This document shows positions 8,681-19,367 of a DNA stretch of 64,000 nt, one piece after another. Numbering within the stretch: position 1 is the first letter of the stretch; each line of letters opens with the position of its first letter. Made by a program: the position numbers and the translations under genes. Under the pieces are notes generated by a model. The model saw nothing but the letters and a program-made list of their open reading frames with translations. It made no database searches and had not been told where the DNA came from. Source of the DNA: Brevundimonas bacteroides DSM 4726 (lineage in GTDB: Bacteria; Pseudomonadota; Alphaproteobacteria; Caulobacterales; Caulobacteraceae); NCBI RefSeq assembly GCF_000701445.1, contig NZ_JNIX01000005.1:1-64000 (forward strand), in the 5' to 3' direction.

Positions 8681-9166
8681 TCACGCCACGCCGTCGCCGC
8701 GACCCAGCGGGTCCGGCAGCGGGCTGCCCTCCGGCACGAAGGTCAGGGCGACCGAGTTGATGCAGTAGCGCAGGCCGGTCGGGGGCGGACCGTCCGGGAA
8801 CACGTGGCCCTGATGGCCGCCGCAGCGAGCGCAGACCGTCTCGGTGCGGACCATGCCGTAGGACCGGTCGGCGATGGCGCGAACGTGATCCTCGCTGACC
8901 GGCTGGGTGAAGCTGGGCCAGCCGGTGCCGCTCTCGAACTTGGTCCCGGCGCGGAACAGCGGCAGGCCGCACTGGCGACAGGCGTAGACGCCCGGCCGCT
9001 TCTCGCCCAGCAGCACGCCGCAGAACGGGGCCTCGGTGCCGTGGGAAAGCAGGACGCGCTTTTCCTCGGCGTTCAGGTCGGCCTCCAGCGCGACGCGCTG
9101 GCCCTCCGAAGGTGGCGTCAGGTCATAGCCGGCGGCGGAGCGGTGGGGCGTGGCGGTGTCGGTCAT
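8681..9166 (-). CDS. msrB: Peptide-methionine (R)-S-oxide reductase
   Basis: MsrB reduces methionine-R-sulfoxide in proteins. In this 161-residue protein the catalytic cysteine is C135 in 'RYCINSVAL'. The structural zinc is held by C63/C66 ('CRQC') and C112/C115 ('CARC'). The 'SGTGWPSF' block (about 79-86) and 'GHVFPDGP' are family signatures. The ATG at 9166 gives the usual length; a longer in-frame extension lacks family residues. No fused MsrA domain or selenocysteine is present. It is monocistronic. Confidence 0.96.
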   Translation of the reverse strand: MTDTATPHRSAAGYDLTPPSEGQRVALEADLNAEEKRVLLSHGTEAPFCGVLLGEKRPGVYACRQCGLPLFRAGTKFESGTGWPSFTQPVSEDHVRAIADRSYGMVRTETVCARCGGHQGHVFPDGPPPTGLRYCINSVALTFVPEGSPLPDPLGRGDGVA

Positions 9167-9183
9167 GGATCGCAAATAGGAAA

Positions 9184-9213
9184 GGCCGGACGAGGCTTCC
9201 ACCCCGCCCGGCC
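9184..9213 (-). terminator. Possible terminator of the S41-like protease gene
   Basis: Arms GGCCGGACG (9184-9192) and CGCCCGGCC (9205-9213) pair over nine positions with one mismatch. On the minus strand the hairpin is followed by a short T run (plus-strand AAA at 9181-9183 and further A-rich bases). It lies 54 bases past the stop of the protease gene. Confidence 0.45.
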
Positions 9214-9266
9214 CCAACTCTGATCGCGCTCAAGCCGCGAGCGACCGCGTCGCGAGCGTTAGCGCC

Positions 9267-10751
9267 CTACTGAAACAGCGTCGCGACCCAGGCCCGCACC
9301 GCCGTCTCGTCCGCCGGGTTGCCGGTATAGGTCAGGCCCTGGGCGGGGGTGAAGGGCTGGTTGTTGCCGCGCTGGCGGCTGGTCCAGGCCTTGTGACCGT
9401 AGCTGAGGTCCGAATAGTTCGACGGCAGTCGCTCGACGGTCGGCTCGATGAAGATCGAGTCGGTCGCCGTGGTCGAACCGGCGATCCGGACGTTCGGCAG
9501 GCGCGTCAGCAGGTCGAGCGTATCCAGGCAGCCGCCCGAACAGCCCGCGTCGACCAGAACCACCACCGGGCCCTGCACCGGGTTGGCGGCACCCGTGTCG
9601 GCCACGGCGGCGCGGCCCGGCAGGGTGAAGGTCTGCTGACCCGAAGCCAGCGCGGCGTCGAAAGCGGCGACGATCTCCTGCGTCTGCTGGATCACCGGGC
9701 CGGCTTCCTGAACGAAGCGCGGGTCGGCCTGCATGCGGCCGAGCGTCTCGGCGTACCAGGTCCGGTTGCCCGGGGTGGCGCGGTAGGTGATCTCGCCGGC
9801 GGCCGGCTGGCGGCTGACGGTGAACTCCGGCGTCCAGATGCGGTTGGCCAGGCCATAGCCGCGCGCCGTCGAGGTATAGGCCGACGAACCGGCGGCCGCG
9901 CGCAGGTCGAGCACGAAGCCCTGAGGCCCGCGCAGCGCCGCTGCCTGACCTTCGACGAGGCTGTTGAAGGCGTCCCAGCCCGCGCTGTCGGCGAAGGAGT
10001 GGACGTGCACCCACGGACGGCCGTTGACCGTCTCGATGTTCAGCGGCGTGGCCGGCGGCATGTAGACCGTGGCGCGATAGGCGGCTTCCAGATCACCCGG
10101 CGTGATCGGCACGGGACGCAGGTCCACCGCGCGGGGACGGCCGCGACCGCGCTGGAACTCGCAGGTCGACGGCAGGCCCGACACGAACGGATTGTTTCGG
10201 TTCCACAGCAGATAGGGTGCCGAGGTCACGCGGCCAGCCTCGGTATCGAGGTTGCCCTCCCACCGGTCCAGCTTGGCCCGGGCGTACTCCTCGATGGGCG
10301 TGAGGTTGCAGCTGACCACCACATCGCCGGCGCGCGGGGCATTGCGCACGCCCGGCTTGACGTAGGTGACCTCGTACCGGCCGTTGCGCCAGCCCGTGGC
10401 CACGCCCGGCCAGCTGGTCCCGAAGTACGGCCCGAGGCCTTCGTAGGTCGGGGTGATCGAGATGTTGGAATCGCGGAAACCGGCCGCGTAGTAGCGCATC
10501 AGATAGGCATGGGCGTCGCCGGAGTTCACCTGTCCCACGCGGCCTTGCGCATCGGCCAGACCGGCGTCGATCCAGCTGCGGAAGGTGTCGCCCGCCGCGC
10601 CGGGGATGACGGCGGCGGGATGGTTGGCGCGGAGTTCGTCGCGGGCGGCGTTCAGGTCCGTCTGGGCCAGAGCGCGGAAGTCCTGAGCGGAGGCGGCGGT
10701 GGCCGAGATCATGACGGCGACGGCCGAGACGGCGGTCAGGAAACGGTTCAT
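9267..10751 (-). CDS. Exported S41-family (tail-specific-like) peptidase
   Basis: The 494-residue protein begins with a classical Sec signal peptide cut near 'ATAASAQ|D' (residue about 23). The C-terminal half resembles the S41/tricorn-type peptidase core. There is a strand with 'GFVLDLRAAAGSS' (about 278-290), the position of the conserved 'DLRxNxGG' element, and then 'GPVVVLVDAGCSGGCLDTLDLL', where S41 proteases place the nucleophilic serine. The sequence around the serine is divergent and has two cysteines that could form a disulfide. No PDZ domain is evident. A periplasmic location is inferred. It is monocistronic and divergent from the carboxylase gene. Confidence 0.75.
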   Translation of the reverse strand: MNRFLTAVSAVAVMISATAASAQDFRALAQTDLNAARDELRANHPAAVIPGAAGDTFRSWIDAGLADAQGRVGQVNSGDAHAYLMRYYAAGFRDSNISITPTYEGLGPYFGTSWPGVATGWRNGRYEVTYVKPGVRNAPRAGDVVVSCNLTPIEEYARAKLDRWEGNLDTEAGRVTSAPYLLWNRNNPFVSGLPSTCEFQRGRGRPRAVDLRPVPITPGDLEAAYRATVYMPPATPLNIETVNGRPWVHVHSFADSAGWDAFNSLVEGQAAALRGPQGFVLDLRAAAGSSAYTSTARGYGLANRIWTPEFTVSRQPAAGEITYRATPGNRTWYAETLGRMQADPRFVQEAGPVIQQTQEIVAAFDAALASGQQTFTLPGRAAVADTGAANPVQGPVVVLVDAGCSGGCLDTLDLLTRLPNVRIAGSTTATDSIFIEPTVERLPSNYSDLSYGHKAWTSRQRGNNQPFTPAQGLTYTGNPADETAVRAWVATLFQ

Positions 10752-10946
10752 CGGGGGGGCGCTCCAGGCGGCTAATCAAGGGTCGGCGAGGGTTAAAGCC
10801 GATCAGGACCGACCTTGCCAAGCCAGAACGGCGAACGTGTGACGCTTCGCCTGAACGGCGAATGGCGCCGACGTTCACCTTGGCTCCGGACGGACGGCCC
10901 CGCACAGGTATGGACCGACGGCGCGCCACCGCCTACGAACCGGCCC

Positions 10947-12929
<1,983 letters not shown>

Positions 12930-12933
12930 TCGC

Positions 12934-14124
12934 CTAGAACGCGCTCTCGCCGGTAATGGCGCGGCCCAAGATCAGCGCATGCACGTCATGCGCCCCCTCG
13001 TAGGTGTTGACCGTTTCCAGGTTCATGGCGTGGCGCATGACGTGGAGCTCGCCGGTGATGCCGGCACCGCCGTGCATGTCGCGGGCCTCGCGGGCGATGG
13101 CCAGCGCCTTGCCGCAGTTGTTGCGCTTCATCATCGAGATGGCCTCGGGCACGAAGGCGCCGGTGTCGAGCAGGCGGCCCAGGGCATAGGCCCCCTCGAA
13201 GCCGAGCGCGATGTCGGTCGACATGTCGGCCAGCTTCTTCTGCACCAGCTGGCGCGACGACAGCGGCCGGCCGAACAGCATGCGCTCGGCGACATAGTCC
13301 CGCGTGGCGTGCAGGCAGAACTCAGCGGCGCCCATCGCCCCCCAGGCGATGCCGTAGCGGGCCTTGTTCAGGCAGCTGAACGGCCCGCGCAGCCCTTTGA
13401 CGCCCGGCAGCAGGTTCTCCTCCGGCACGAAGACGTCGTTCAGGCCAATGTCGCCGGTGATGGAGGCGCGGAGCGACAGCTTGTCGCCGATCTTACCGGT
13501 GGTGAAGCCGTCCATGCCGCGCTCGACGATGAAGCCGCGGATCACGTTGTCCAGCTTGGCCCAGACGATGGCCAGGTCCGAGATCGGCGAGTTGGTGATC
13601 CAGTATTTGCCGCCGTTAAGGCTATAGCCGCCGTCGACCTTGACGGCCTTCGTCTTCATCGAGGCGGGGTCGGAGCCGCCGTCGGCCTCGGTCAGGCCGA
13701 AACAGCCGACCAGTTCGCCCGCCGCCATCCGGGGCAGGAAGCGCATACGCTGCTCCTCGGACCCGAAGGCGTAGATCGGATACATGGCCAGCGACGACTG
13801 CACGCTCATGGCCGAGCGATAGCCGCTGTCGATCGCCTCGATCTCGCGCGCGATGAGGCCATAGGCGACGTGGCTGGCGCCGGCCCCACCGTACTGTTCG
13901 GGCAGCATGGCGCCGAGGAAGCCCATCTCGCCCAGCTCGGTCATGATGGCGCGGTCGAACACCTCGTCGCGGAAGGCCTCGACGACGCGGGGCAGCAGGC
14001 GGTCGCGGGCGTAGGACCGGGCCGCGTCGCGGATCATCCGCTCGTCGTCGGTCAGGCGGCCGTCCAGATCGAACGGGTCGTCCCAGCGATAGGTCTGCGT
14101 CGAATGGGGGCTGCCGTCGGCCAT
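12934..14124 (-). CDS. Glutaryl-CoA dehydrogenase-like acyl-CoA dehydrogenase
   Basis: This flavoenzyme family oxidises and decarboxylates glutaryl-CoA to crotonyl-CoA in lysine and aromatic catabolism. The protein (396 residues from ATG 14124; ATG 14148 would add 8) has the acyl-CoA dehydrogenase blocks '[17 protein letters not shown]', '[20 protein letters not shown]' and '[18 protein letters not shown]'. The catalytic glutamate lies in '[17 protein letters not shown]'. Closest resemblance is to glutaryl-CoA dehydrogenases. I prefer 14124 because an AAGGA-like Shine-Dalgarno precedes it. It is transcribed away from the 14180 operator, which lies 56 bases upstream, so it could also respond to the island regulator; this is inferred. 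Confidence 0.88.
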   Translation of the reverse strand: MADGSPHSTQTYRWDDPFDLDGRLTDDERMIRDAARSYARDRLLPRVVEAFRDEVFDRAIMTELGEMGFLGAMLPEQYGGAGASHVAYGLIAREIEAIDSGYRSAMSVQSSLAMYPIYAFGSEEQRMRFLPRMAAGELVGCFGLTEADGGSDPASMKTKAVKVDGGYSLNGGKYWITNSPISDLAIVWAKLDNVIRGFIVERGMDGFTTGKIGDKLSLRASITGDIGLNDVFVPEENLLPGVKGLRGPFSCLNKARYGIAWGAMGAAEFCLHATRDYVAERMLFGRPLSSRQLVQKKLADMSTDIALGFEGAYALGRLLDTGAFVPEAISMMKRNNCGKALAIAREARDMHGGAGITGELHVMRHAMNLETVNTYEGAHDVHALILGRAITGESAF

Positions 14125-14179
14125 CGGGTCGGTCCTTCGTCGTTTCATCGGCGAAATTGCCTTGGCAAGTCCGCGAGAG

Positions 14180-14205
14180 CAAATGATATAAGATTATATC
14201 TTTTG
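14180..14205. promoter_or_regulatory. Island operator 1 (GntR-type inverted repeat)
   Basis: Left arm CAAATGATATA, spacer AGAT, right arm TATATCTTTTG: 10 of 11 positions are symmetric. The same element recurs at 20124, 28286, 29130 and 30358 and nowhere else that I noticed. It lies in the divergent gap between the glutaryl-CoA dehydrogenase-like gene and the LeuC-like gene, 31 bases before the latter's start. It is probably bound by the HutC-type regulator encoded at 28344-29132. Confidence 0.8.
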
Positions 14206-14236
14206 CGCGGTCCACCCGCGCCGCTGCGGGATTCGG

Positions 14237-15547
14237 ATGGCCGGGGCCAACGCCATAAAGGGTCGCACGCTCGTCGAGAAGATCGCGGCGAAGGCTTCGG
14301 GCCGCGCCGACGCGCGGGCGGGCGATCTGGTGACCGCCGAGGTCGACCTGTGCTTCGCCCATGACAGCTCCGGCCCGCGCCGCTGGGCGCCGATGCTGGC
14401 CGAGCTGGGGCGGGGGCTATGGGATCCGTCGAAGGTCGTGATCGCCTCGGACCACTACGTCCCGGCCGTGGACGCCGAGAGCGCGGCGATCCTGTCGCTC
14501 ACACGCCGGTTCGCGGCCGAGCATGGGGTCGGCCGCTTCTACGACATGGAGGGCATCGGCCACATGCTGCTGGCCGAGCGGGGGCTGGTCCGGCCGGGGA
14601 TGCTGGTGGCGGGCGGCGACAGCCACACGCCGATGGCGGGCGCCTTTGGAGCCTATGCGGCGGGCTATGGCGCGACGGACATGGCGGCCATCGCGGCGAC
14701 AGGCCGCACCTGGCTGCAGGTGCCCGCGACGATCCGGATCGACTGGCGGGGCACCCTCCGGGACGGCGTGACGGCCAAGGACATGATGCTGTTCCTGTGC
14801 CGCGAACTGGGCATGGACAACGGCTTCCGCGCGGTCGAGTTCGCCGGGCCGACGGTCGAGGCCATGTCGATGCCCGAGCGGCTGGTCCTGACAAACATGG
14901 CGGCCGAGCTGGGGGCCGAGACGGGCGTCGTGGCTCCAGACGCGACCACCTTCGCCTGGCTGCGCGACGCCGGAGCGCCGGTCGAAGACGAGGCGGCGGC
15001 CAGGGCCTGGGCCTCCGATCCGGACGCGGACTACGAGGCGGTGCACCGCCTCGACGCGGTCGAGCTGCAGCCCATGATCGCCCTGCCCCACTCGCCCGCG
15101 AACAGCGTGGCGGTGGCCGAGGCCGAGGGGCGCCGGATCGATCAGGCCTACATCGGCGCGTGCGTGGGGGCCAAGCTGGAGGACCTGAGGATGGCCGCCC
15201 GGGTGCTAAAGGGCCATCGCGTCGCGCCGGGCATTCGGCTGCTGGTCGCCCCGGCCTCGTCGAGGGTCACCGAGGCGGCGGCTCGGGAAGGCACCCTGGC
15301 GATCCTGATGGCGGCGGGGGCGACGCTGATGCCGTCGGGCTGCGGGGCCTGCGCGGGCATGGGGGCAGGGCTGCTGGCGGACGGCGAGGTCTGCATCTCG
15401 ACCACCAACCGCAACTTCAAGGGCCGCATGGGGCATGCGGGGGCGGAAGTCTATCTGGGCTCGCCCTACAGCGTGGCGGCCGCCGCCGTCGAGGGCCGGA
15501 TCGTCGATCCGCGCGGCTACTTGAACCAGCGGAGGGCGGCGGCATGA
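14237..15547 (+). CDS. Aconitase-family hydratase, large subunit (LeuC/DmdA-like)
   Basis: This 436-residue protein is the large subunit of a [4Fe-4S] hydro-lyase. The three cluster cysteines are visible: C309 ('GACVGAK'), C369 and C372 ('GCGACAG'). Other family blocks are 'GDSHTP' (128-132) and 'STTNRNFKGRMG' (about 388-399). It resembles 3-isopropylmalate dehydratase large subunits but sits in a catabolic island with no leucine genes. The neighbouring lyase and amidases suggest it hydrates a substituted maleate, as dimethylmaleate hydratase does in nicotinate fermentation; that role is inferred. Its stop overlaps the small-subunit start (ATGA). Operator 1 is just upstream. It is the first gene of a five-gene operon. 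Confidence 0.85.
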   Translation: MAGANAIKGRTLVEKIAAKASGRADARAGDLVTAEVDLCFAHDSSGPRRWAPMLAELGRGLWDPSKVVIASDHYVPAVDAESAAILSLTRRFAAEHGVGRFYDMEGIGHMLLAERGLVRPGMLVAGGDSHTPMAGAFGAYAAGYGATDMAAIAATGRTWLQVPATIRIDWRGTLRDGVTAKDMMLFLCRELGMDNGFRAVEFAGPTVEAMSMPERLVLTNMAAELGAETGVVAPDATTFAWLRDAGAPVEDEAAARAWASDPDADYEAVHRLDAVELQPMIALPHSPANSVAVAEAEGRRIDQAYIGACVGAKLEDLRMAARVLKGHRVAPGIRLLVAPASSRVTEAAAREGTLAILMAAGATLMPSGCGACAGMGAGLLADGEVCISTTNRNFKGRMGHAGAEVYLGSPYSVAAAAVEGRIVDPRGYLNQRRAAA

Positions 15548-16056
15548 CCCTGCCCGACAGCGGCCGCGCCTTCGTCTTCGGCGATCAGATCGACACCGAT
15601 CTGCTGGCCCCCGGCCATCTGATGAAGCTCGACCCCGACGCGCTCGCCGCCCATTGCCTGGAGGCCATCGATCCGACCTTCGCGAGCACGGTCCGGCCCG
15701 GCGATTTCGTGGTGGCGGGCCTGAACTTCGGCCTCGGATCGTCGCGCGAGCAGGCGGCGGTGTCCCTGAAGCGTCTGGGGGTGCGGGCGGTGATCGCCCG
15801 GTCGTTCGCGCGGATCTTCTGGCGCAACGCCATAAACCTGGGCCTGCCTGCCGTGACCCTGCCGGAAGCCGACCAGATCGCCGCCGGCGACCTATTGAGC
15901 CTCGATCTGGGGGCCGGTCGCCTGACGAACCAGACCCCGGGGCGGACCTACGCCTTCGCCCCCTTCCCCGACCATCTGACGGCGATGATGCGCGACGGGG
16001 GGCTGATCGCCCACCTGAAGCGTTCCGCCGCCTCCCAGACCGGAGCCGCCGCGTGA
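15544..16056 (+). CDS. Aconitase-family hydratase, small subunit (LeuD/DmdB-like)
   Basis: This 170-residue swivel-domain subunit pairs with the preceding large subunit. It shows 'FGDQIDTDLLAPG' near the N terminus and the substrate-binding loop 'NFGLGSSREQAAVSLK' (about 60-75). 'VIARSFARIFWRNAINLGLP' follows, all standard for LeuD-type proteins. The ATG at 15544 overlaps the large-subunit stop by 4 bases. The GTG start of the lyase overlaps its own stop. Length is near that of archaeal-type LeuD and dimethylmaleate hydratase small subunits rather than the longer enterobacterial LeuD. Assignment to leucine synthesis is unlikely given the context. Confidence 0.85.
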   Translation: MTLPDSGRAFVFGDQIDTDLLAPGHLMKLDPDALAAHCLEAIDPTFASTVRPGDFVVAGLNFGLGSSREQAAVSLKRLGVRAVIARSFARIFWRNAINLGLPAVTLPEADQIAAGDLLSLDLGAGRLTNQTPGRTYAFAPFPDHLTAMMRDGGLIAHLKRSAASQTGAAA

Positions 16057-16931
16057 GCCTGAAAGCCCGCCTGACCCAGCCCGGCGCGCCGGTCCATGCC
16101 CCCGGCGCCTTCGACGCCCTATCGGCCCTGCTGATCGAACAGGCCGGGTTCGAGGCCGTCTATCTGTCGGGCGCCTCGATCGCCTACACCCAGCTGGGCC
16201 GACCGGACCTGGGGCTGGTCAGCTTCGACCACGTCGCGGATGTGGTCGCGCGCATCTGCGAGCGGGTGGATATCCCCCTGATCGTCGACGCCGACACCGG
16301 CTTCGGCAACGCCCTGAACGTGGCCCGCACGGTCAAGGTTTTCGAGCGCAACGGGGCCCGCGCCATTCAGCTAGAGGACCAGACCTTCCCCAAACGCTGT
16401 GGCCATCTGGCGGGCAAGGGCGTCGCGCCCGTCGACGACATGATCGGCAAGGTCCACGCCGCGCTGGACGCGCGGCGCTCCGACGAGACCCTGATCATCG
16501 CGCGCACCGACGCCATCGCGGTCGAAGGGTTCGAGCCCGCGATGGAACGTGCCATCGCCTATGCCGAGGCCGGGGCCGACGTGGTCTTCGTCGAAGCCCC
16601 CCGCAGCCAGGACGAGATGAGGCGGATCATCGCCGATCTGAAGGGCACCCCCGCCATGGCCAATATGGTCGAGGGCGGCCAGACGCCGATCCTGACCCGC
16701 GATGCGCTCGGCGAGATCGGCTTCAGGCTGGTGATTAGCCCCGGTGCCCTGGTCCGCGCCCTGATCCCGGCGGCCGAGAGCTTCCTGCGCGCCCTGAAGG
16801 CCGAGGGGTCCACGGTCGGCTACAAGGAGAAGATGACGGACCTGGCCGGGGTCAACGCCCGCATCGGCCTCGAGGAAATGCTGGCGCTGGGCGACCGCTA
16901 TGAGCCGGAGCGGCGGGAAGCGGCCGAGTGA
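16053..16931 (+). CDS. Isocitrate lyase/PEP mutase superfamily carbon-carbon lyase
   Basis: This 292-residue TIM-barrel protein carries the active-site motif 'KRCGH' at 114-118, where C116 is the catalytic cysteine of the lyase branch. Metal and substrate elements are also present: 'YLSG' (37-40), 'DADTGFG' (79-85) and 'QLEDQ' (106-110). The family includes 2-methylisocitrate lyase, 2,3-dimethylmalate lyase and oxaloacetate decarboxylases. With a LeuCD-like hydratase immediately upstream, the simplest reading is cleavage of a substituted malate into a 2-oxoacid (pyruvate or glyoxylate) plus a carboxylic acid. The start is GTG 16053 (GTGA overlap). The next gene overlaps by 4 bases. The superfamily is certain; the substrate is inferred. 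Confidence 0.87.
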   Translation: MSLKARLTQPGAPVHAPGAFDALSALLIEQAGFEAVYLSGASIAYTQLGRPDLGLVSFDHVADVVARICERVDIPLIVDADTGFGNALNVARTVKVFERNGARAIQLEDQTFPKRCGHLAGKGVAPVDDMIGKVHAALDARRSDETLIIARTDAIAVEGFEPAMERAIAYAEAGADVVFVEAPRSQDEMRRIIADLKGTPAMANMVEGGQTPILTRDALGEIGFRLVISPGALVRALIPAAESFLRALKAEGSTVGYKEKMTDLAGVNARIGLEEMLALGDRYEPERREAAE

Positions 16932-17878
16932 ACCGATCCGACCCCAATCTCTACGACCACTGGCCCTATCGCGACCGGCCGAAGATCGTCTGGCCGGGCG
17001 GCAAGGCGCTGGCCTTCTGGATCGCGCCCAACATCGAATTCTACGAGTTCGATCCGCCGGTGAATCCGTCGCGGCCCGGCTGGCCAAGGCCCGCGCCCGA
17101 TGTGGTTGGATACTCACAGCGGGACTGGGGCAACCGGGTGGGGCACTGGCGGCTGCAGGACCTGCTGGACCGGCACGAGCTGCGCGGATCGGTCAGCCTG
17201 TCGATCGGCCTGATCGACCATCATCCGGAGATCATCGAGGCGGCGAACGCGCGCGGCTGGGAGTTCTTCAGCCACGGCATCTACAACACCCGCTATTCCT
17301 ACGGCATGGACGAGGCCCAGGAGCGGGCGGTGCTGGAGGACTCGATCCGCTCGGTCGAGGCGGCGACCGGCCAGCGCATCCGGGGCTATCTGGCGCCGGC
17401 CCTGACGCATACGGCGCGGACGCTGGACCTGATCGCCGAGCGTGACTTCTGGTACTCCTGCGACCTGTTCCAGGATGACCAGCCCCAGCCGCTGAAGACC
17501 CGCACCGGACGGCTGGTCTCCATGCCCTATTCGCTCGAGGTCAACGACGTCATCGGCTATTCGGTGATGGGGCTCGATCCGTGGCGCTATGCCGACATCC
17601 TGAAGCGGCACTTCGACCAGCTGTTGGCCGAGGGACGCGAGAGTGGCACGGTCATGTGCATTCCGCTGCACGCCTATCTGGTCAGCCAGCCGAACCGGAT
17701 TCGGGCCTTCGAAAGTGCGCTGGAGCACATCATGGGACACCGCGACGAGGTCTGGTTCGCGACCGGCTCGGAGATCGCAGCCTTCTATCGCGAGCACTGC
17801 TGGGACCAGACGGTGGCGGACATCGAGCGGCGCGGGCTGGCGACGGGCGGATACGGGTTCGACGATGCCGCTGCCTGA
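16928..17878 (+). CDS. Polysaccharide-deacetylase superfamily hydrolase 1 (PuuE/imidase-like)
   Basis: This 316-residue protein belongs to the NodB/polysaccharide-deacetylase fold, in the branch that includes PuuE-type allantoinase and cyclic imide hydrolase rather than sugar deacetylases. Seen: 'WIAPNIEFYEF' (31-41) in place of the usual TFDDG motif, 'GRWEFFSHGIYN'-like region around H116, and 'GYLAPALTHTARTLDLIAE' (about 153-171), the family's 'G(W/Y)xxP' block. It has no signal peptide, so it acts in the cytosol. GTG 16928 overlaps the lyase stop. Opening of a cyclic imide or hydantoin-like ring to a half-amide fits the operon, but this is inference. Confidence 0.8.
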   Translation: MNRSDPNLYDHWPYRDRPKIVWPGGKALAFWIAPNIEFYEFDPPVNPSRPGWPRPAPDVVGYSQRDWGNRVGHWRLQDLLDRHELRGSVSLSIGLIDHHPEIIEAANARGWEFFSHGIYNTRYSYGMDEAQERAVLEDSIRSVEAATGQRIRGYLAPALTHTARTLDLIAERDFWYSCDLFQDDQPQPLKTRTGRLVSMPYSLEVNDVIGYSVMGLDPWRYADILKRHFDQLLAEGRESGTVMCIPLHAYLVSQPNRIRAFESALEHIMGHRDEVWFATGSEIAAFYREHCWDQTVADIERRGLATGGYGFDDAAA

Positions 17879-18767
17879 GGAGCATCTGATCTATCCGCAT
17901 CGGCGACGCGGCATGGACCAGTCGCTCTACGACTGGCGACCGGCGACGGCGCGGTCCAAGGGGCGCTGGCCGGGCGACCGGGGGCTGGCGGTGATGATCG
18001 TCCTGCCGGTCGAGTGGCACATGCTCGACCCGTCCGGAAAGCCGTTCAAGCACCCCGGCGCCATGCAGACGACGTGGCCGGACCTGAGGCACTACACGAC
18101 CCGCGACTATGGCCCGCGTGTGGGGGCCTATCGCCTTTTGCGAGCGCTGAAGGACGCCGGGCTGAAGGCGACCGTGCCGGTGAACGGCATCGCGCTGGAC
18201 CGTTATCGGCCCTTGGTCGAGGCGGCGCTCGAGGAGGGGCATGAGGTCGCGGCCCACGGCTGGTCGACGGACGCCATCAACCACTCCGGACTGTCCGGGG
18301 ACGAGGAGCGCGCCCTGGTCGCCCGCACCCGCGACGCTTTCGACGCCGCGGGCCTGAAGCCACGCGGCTGGATGAGCCCGGCGCGCCAGCAGTCGTTTCG
18401 CACCCTTTCCCTCATCGCCGAGGCGGGTTTTGACGTTTGCCTGGACTGGGAGCAGGACGAGGTGCCGGTGGCCATGACCACCGATGCAGGCGTCGTCCAC
18501 GCCGTGCCGCTGATGAACGAGCTCGACGACCGCACCCTGCTGATCGACCGCCGCCAGACCGAGGACGCCTGGGCCGATCAGGTGCTTGAGGCGGCTGCGT
18601 ATCTGAAGGCTGACGCGGGAGTCGATGATCGTCGGGTGCTGGGCTTCACCCTGACCAGCTATGTCGCCGGCCAGCCGTTCCGGATGAGCGCGGTGCGGCG
18701 GATACTGGCGGGATTGGCGGACGGCGGAGCCTGGAGCGCGACGGCGAGCGAGCTCGCGAACACCTGA
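17865..18767 (+). CDS. Polysaccharide-deacetylase superfamily hydrolase 2 (PuuE/imidase-like)
   Basis: This 300-residue paralogue of the preceding protein shares the layout but is well diverged. It has 'IVLPVEWHMLD' (45-55) at the metal-site strand, 'GHEVAAHGWSTD' (125-136) with H131 in the HxW position, and 'GWMSPARQQSFRTLSLIAEAG' (about 167-187). Cytosolic. ATG 17865 lies 14 bases inside the previous gene. The two adjacent paralogues may form a heteromer or handle two related rings; the sequence does not say which. It is the last gene of the operon and is convergent with the VOC lipoprotein gene. Confidence 0.8.
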   Translation: MPLPEEHLIYPHRRRGMDQSLYDWRPATARSKGRWPGDRGLAVMIVLPVEWHMLDPSGKPFKHPGAMQTTWPDLRHYTTRDYGPRVGAYRLLRALKDAGLKATVPVNGIALDRYRPLVEAALEEGHEVAAHGWSTDAINHSGLSGDEERALVARTRDAFDAAGLKPRGWMSPARQQSFRTLSLIAEAGFDVCLDWEQDEVPVAMTTDAGVVHAVPLMNELDDRTLLIDRRQTEDAWADQVLEAAAYLKADAGVDDRRVLGFTLTSYVAGQPFRMSAVRRILAGLADGGAWSATASELANT

Positions 18768-18770
18768 TCG

Positions 18771-19367
18771 TCACTCCCCCACCGGCAGATCGCTCAGCAC
18801 CTGGTTCAGCTCGACGTAATGCCCGTCGGGGTCATAGACGGACGAGAAGTTCACCCGGATCACGCTGGTCCCGTCATAGCCGGGGTAGGTTACCACATGC
18901 GGCGTGTCCCCCACCCGCACGCCCGGTGAGGCGACGGCGCGGGCGAAGACCTCTTCCTGGTTCTCGACGTTGAAGACCAGCACGATATCGCCGGGGTGCA
19001 GCACGTTGTCGTCTGGCGCGCGCTCGGGCCGTGGCTCGCGTTCGGGCTTGGTGTATTCCATCAGGCCAAGGATGCCGATGTAGTCGTCGTTGGCGCGCAG
19101 GAAGACGAGGCGCAACGACCGCTCCGCCGCCTCATCCGTCCGCGCGTCTCGCGGCGTCCGAATGATGTTGTCATAGATGGGCACCAGCCCGATGGCGCGA
19201 TAGAAAGCCAGCGACGCCTCCATGTCGCGCACCACGAGCGTCGTGCGGCGCAGGTCCAACGGAACGCGCTGATCGGCGGGCACGCGGTCCGGCGACGGCT
19301 CGGCGATAGCGGTCGAAGCGCAGGCCGAGATCGCGAGCGAGACGGCGATGGCGAGGGCGCGGATCAT
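18771..19367 (-). CDS. VOC-fold lipoprotein (glyoxalase/dioxygenase superfamily)
   Basis: This 198-residue protein starts with a signal peptide ending in a lipobox, 'LAISAC' (cysteine about residue 15). It is therefore predicted to be a lipoprotein in the periplasm or outer membrane. A vicinal-oxygen-chelate domain follows: 'TTLVVRDMEASLAFYRAIGLVPIYD' in two blocks near residue 40, and a second half ending 'VNFSSVYDPDGHYVELNQVL', where the final Glu is a usual metal ligand. A membrane-anchored VOC protein is uncommon. The ATG at 19367 overlaps the stop of the amidase gene (ATGA), so it is the second gene under operator 2. Confidence 0.82.
   Translation of the reverse strand: MIRALAIAVSLAISACASTAIAEPSPDRVPADQRVPLDLRRTTLVVRDMEASLAFYRAIGLVPIYDNIIRTPRDARTDEAAERSLRLVFLRANDDYIGILGLMEYTKPEREPRPERAPDDNVLHPGDIVLVFNVENQEEVFARAVASPGVRVGDTPHVVTYPGYDGTSVIRVNFSSVYDPDGHYVELNQVLSDLPVGE

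Noticed and set aside
14237..16056. LeuC/LeuD for leucine biosynthesis
   Set aside because: No leuA or leuB nearby. The pair overlaps a carbon-carbon lyase and imidase-like genes under a shared catabolic operator. A different hydratase role is more likely.
16928..18767. Peptidoglycan or chitin deacetylases
   Set aside because: No signal peptides and no TFDDG metal motif. Operon context is cytosolic carboxylate and amide chemistry.
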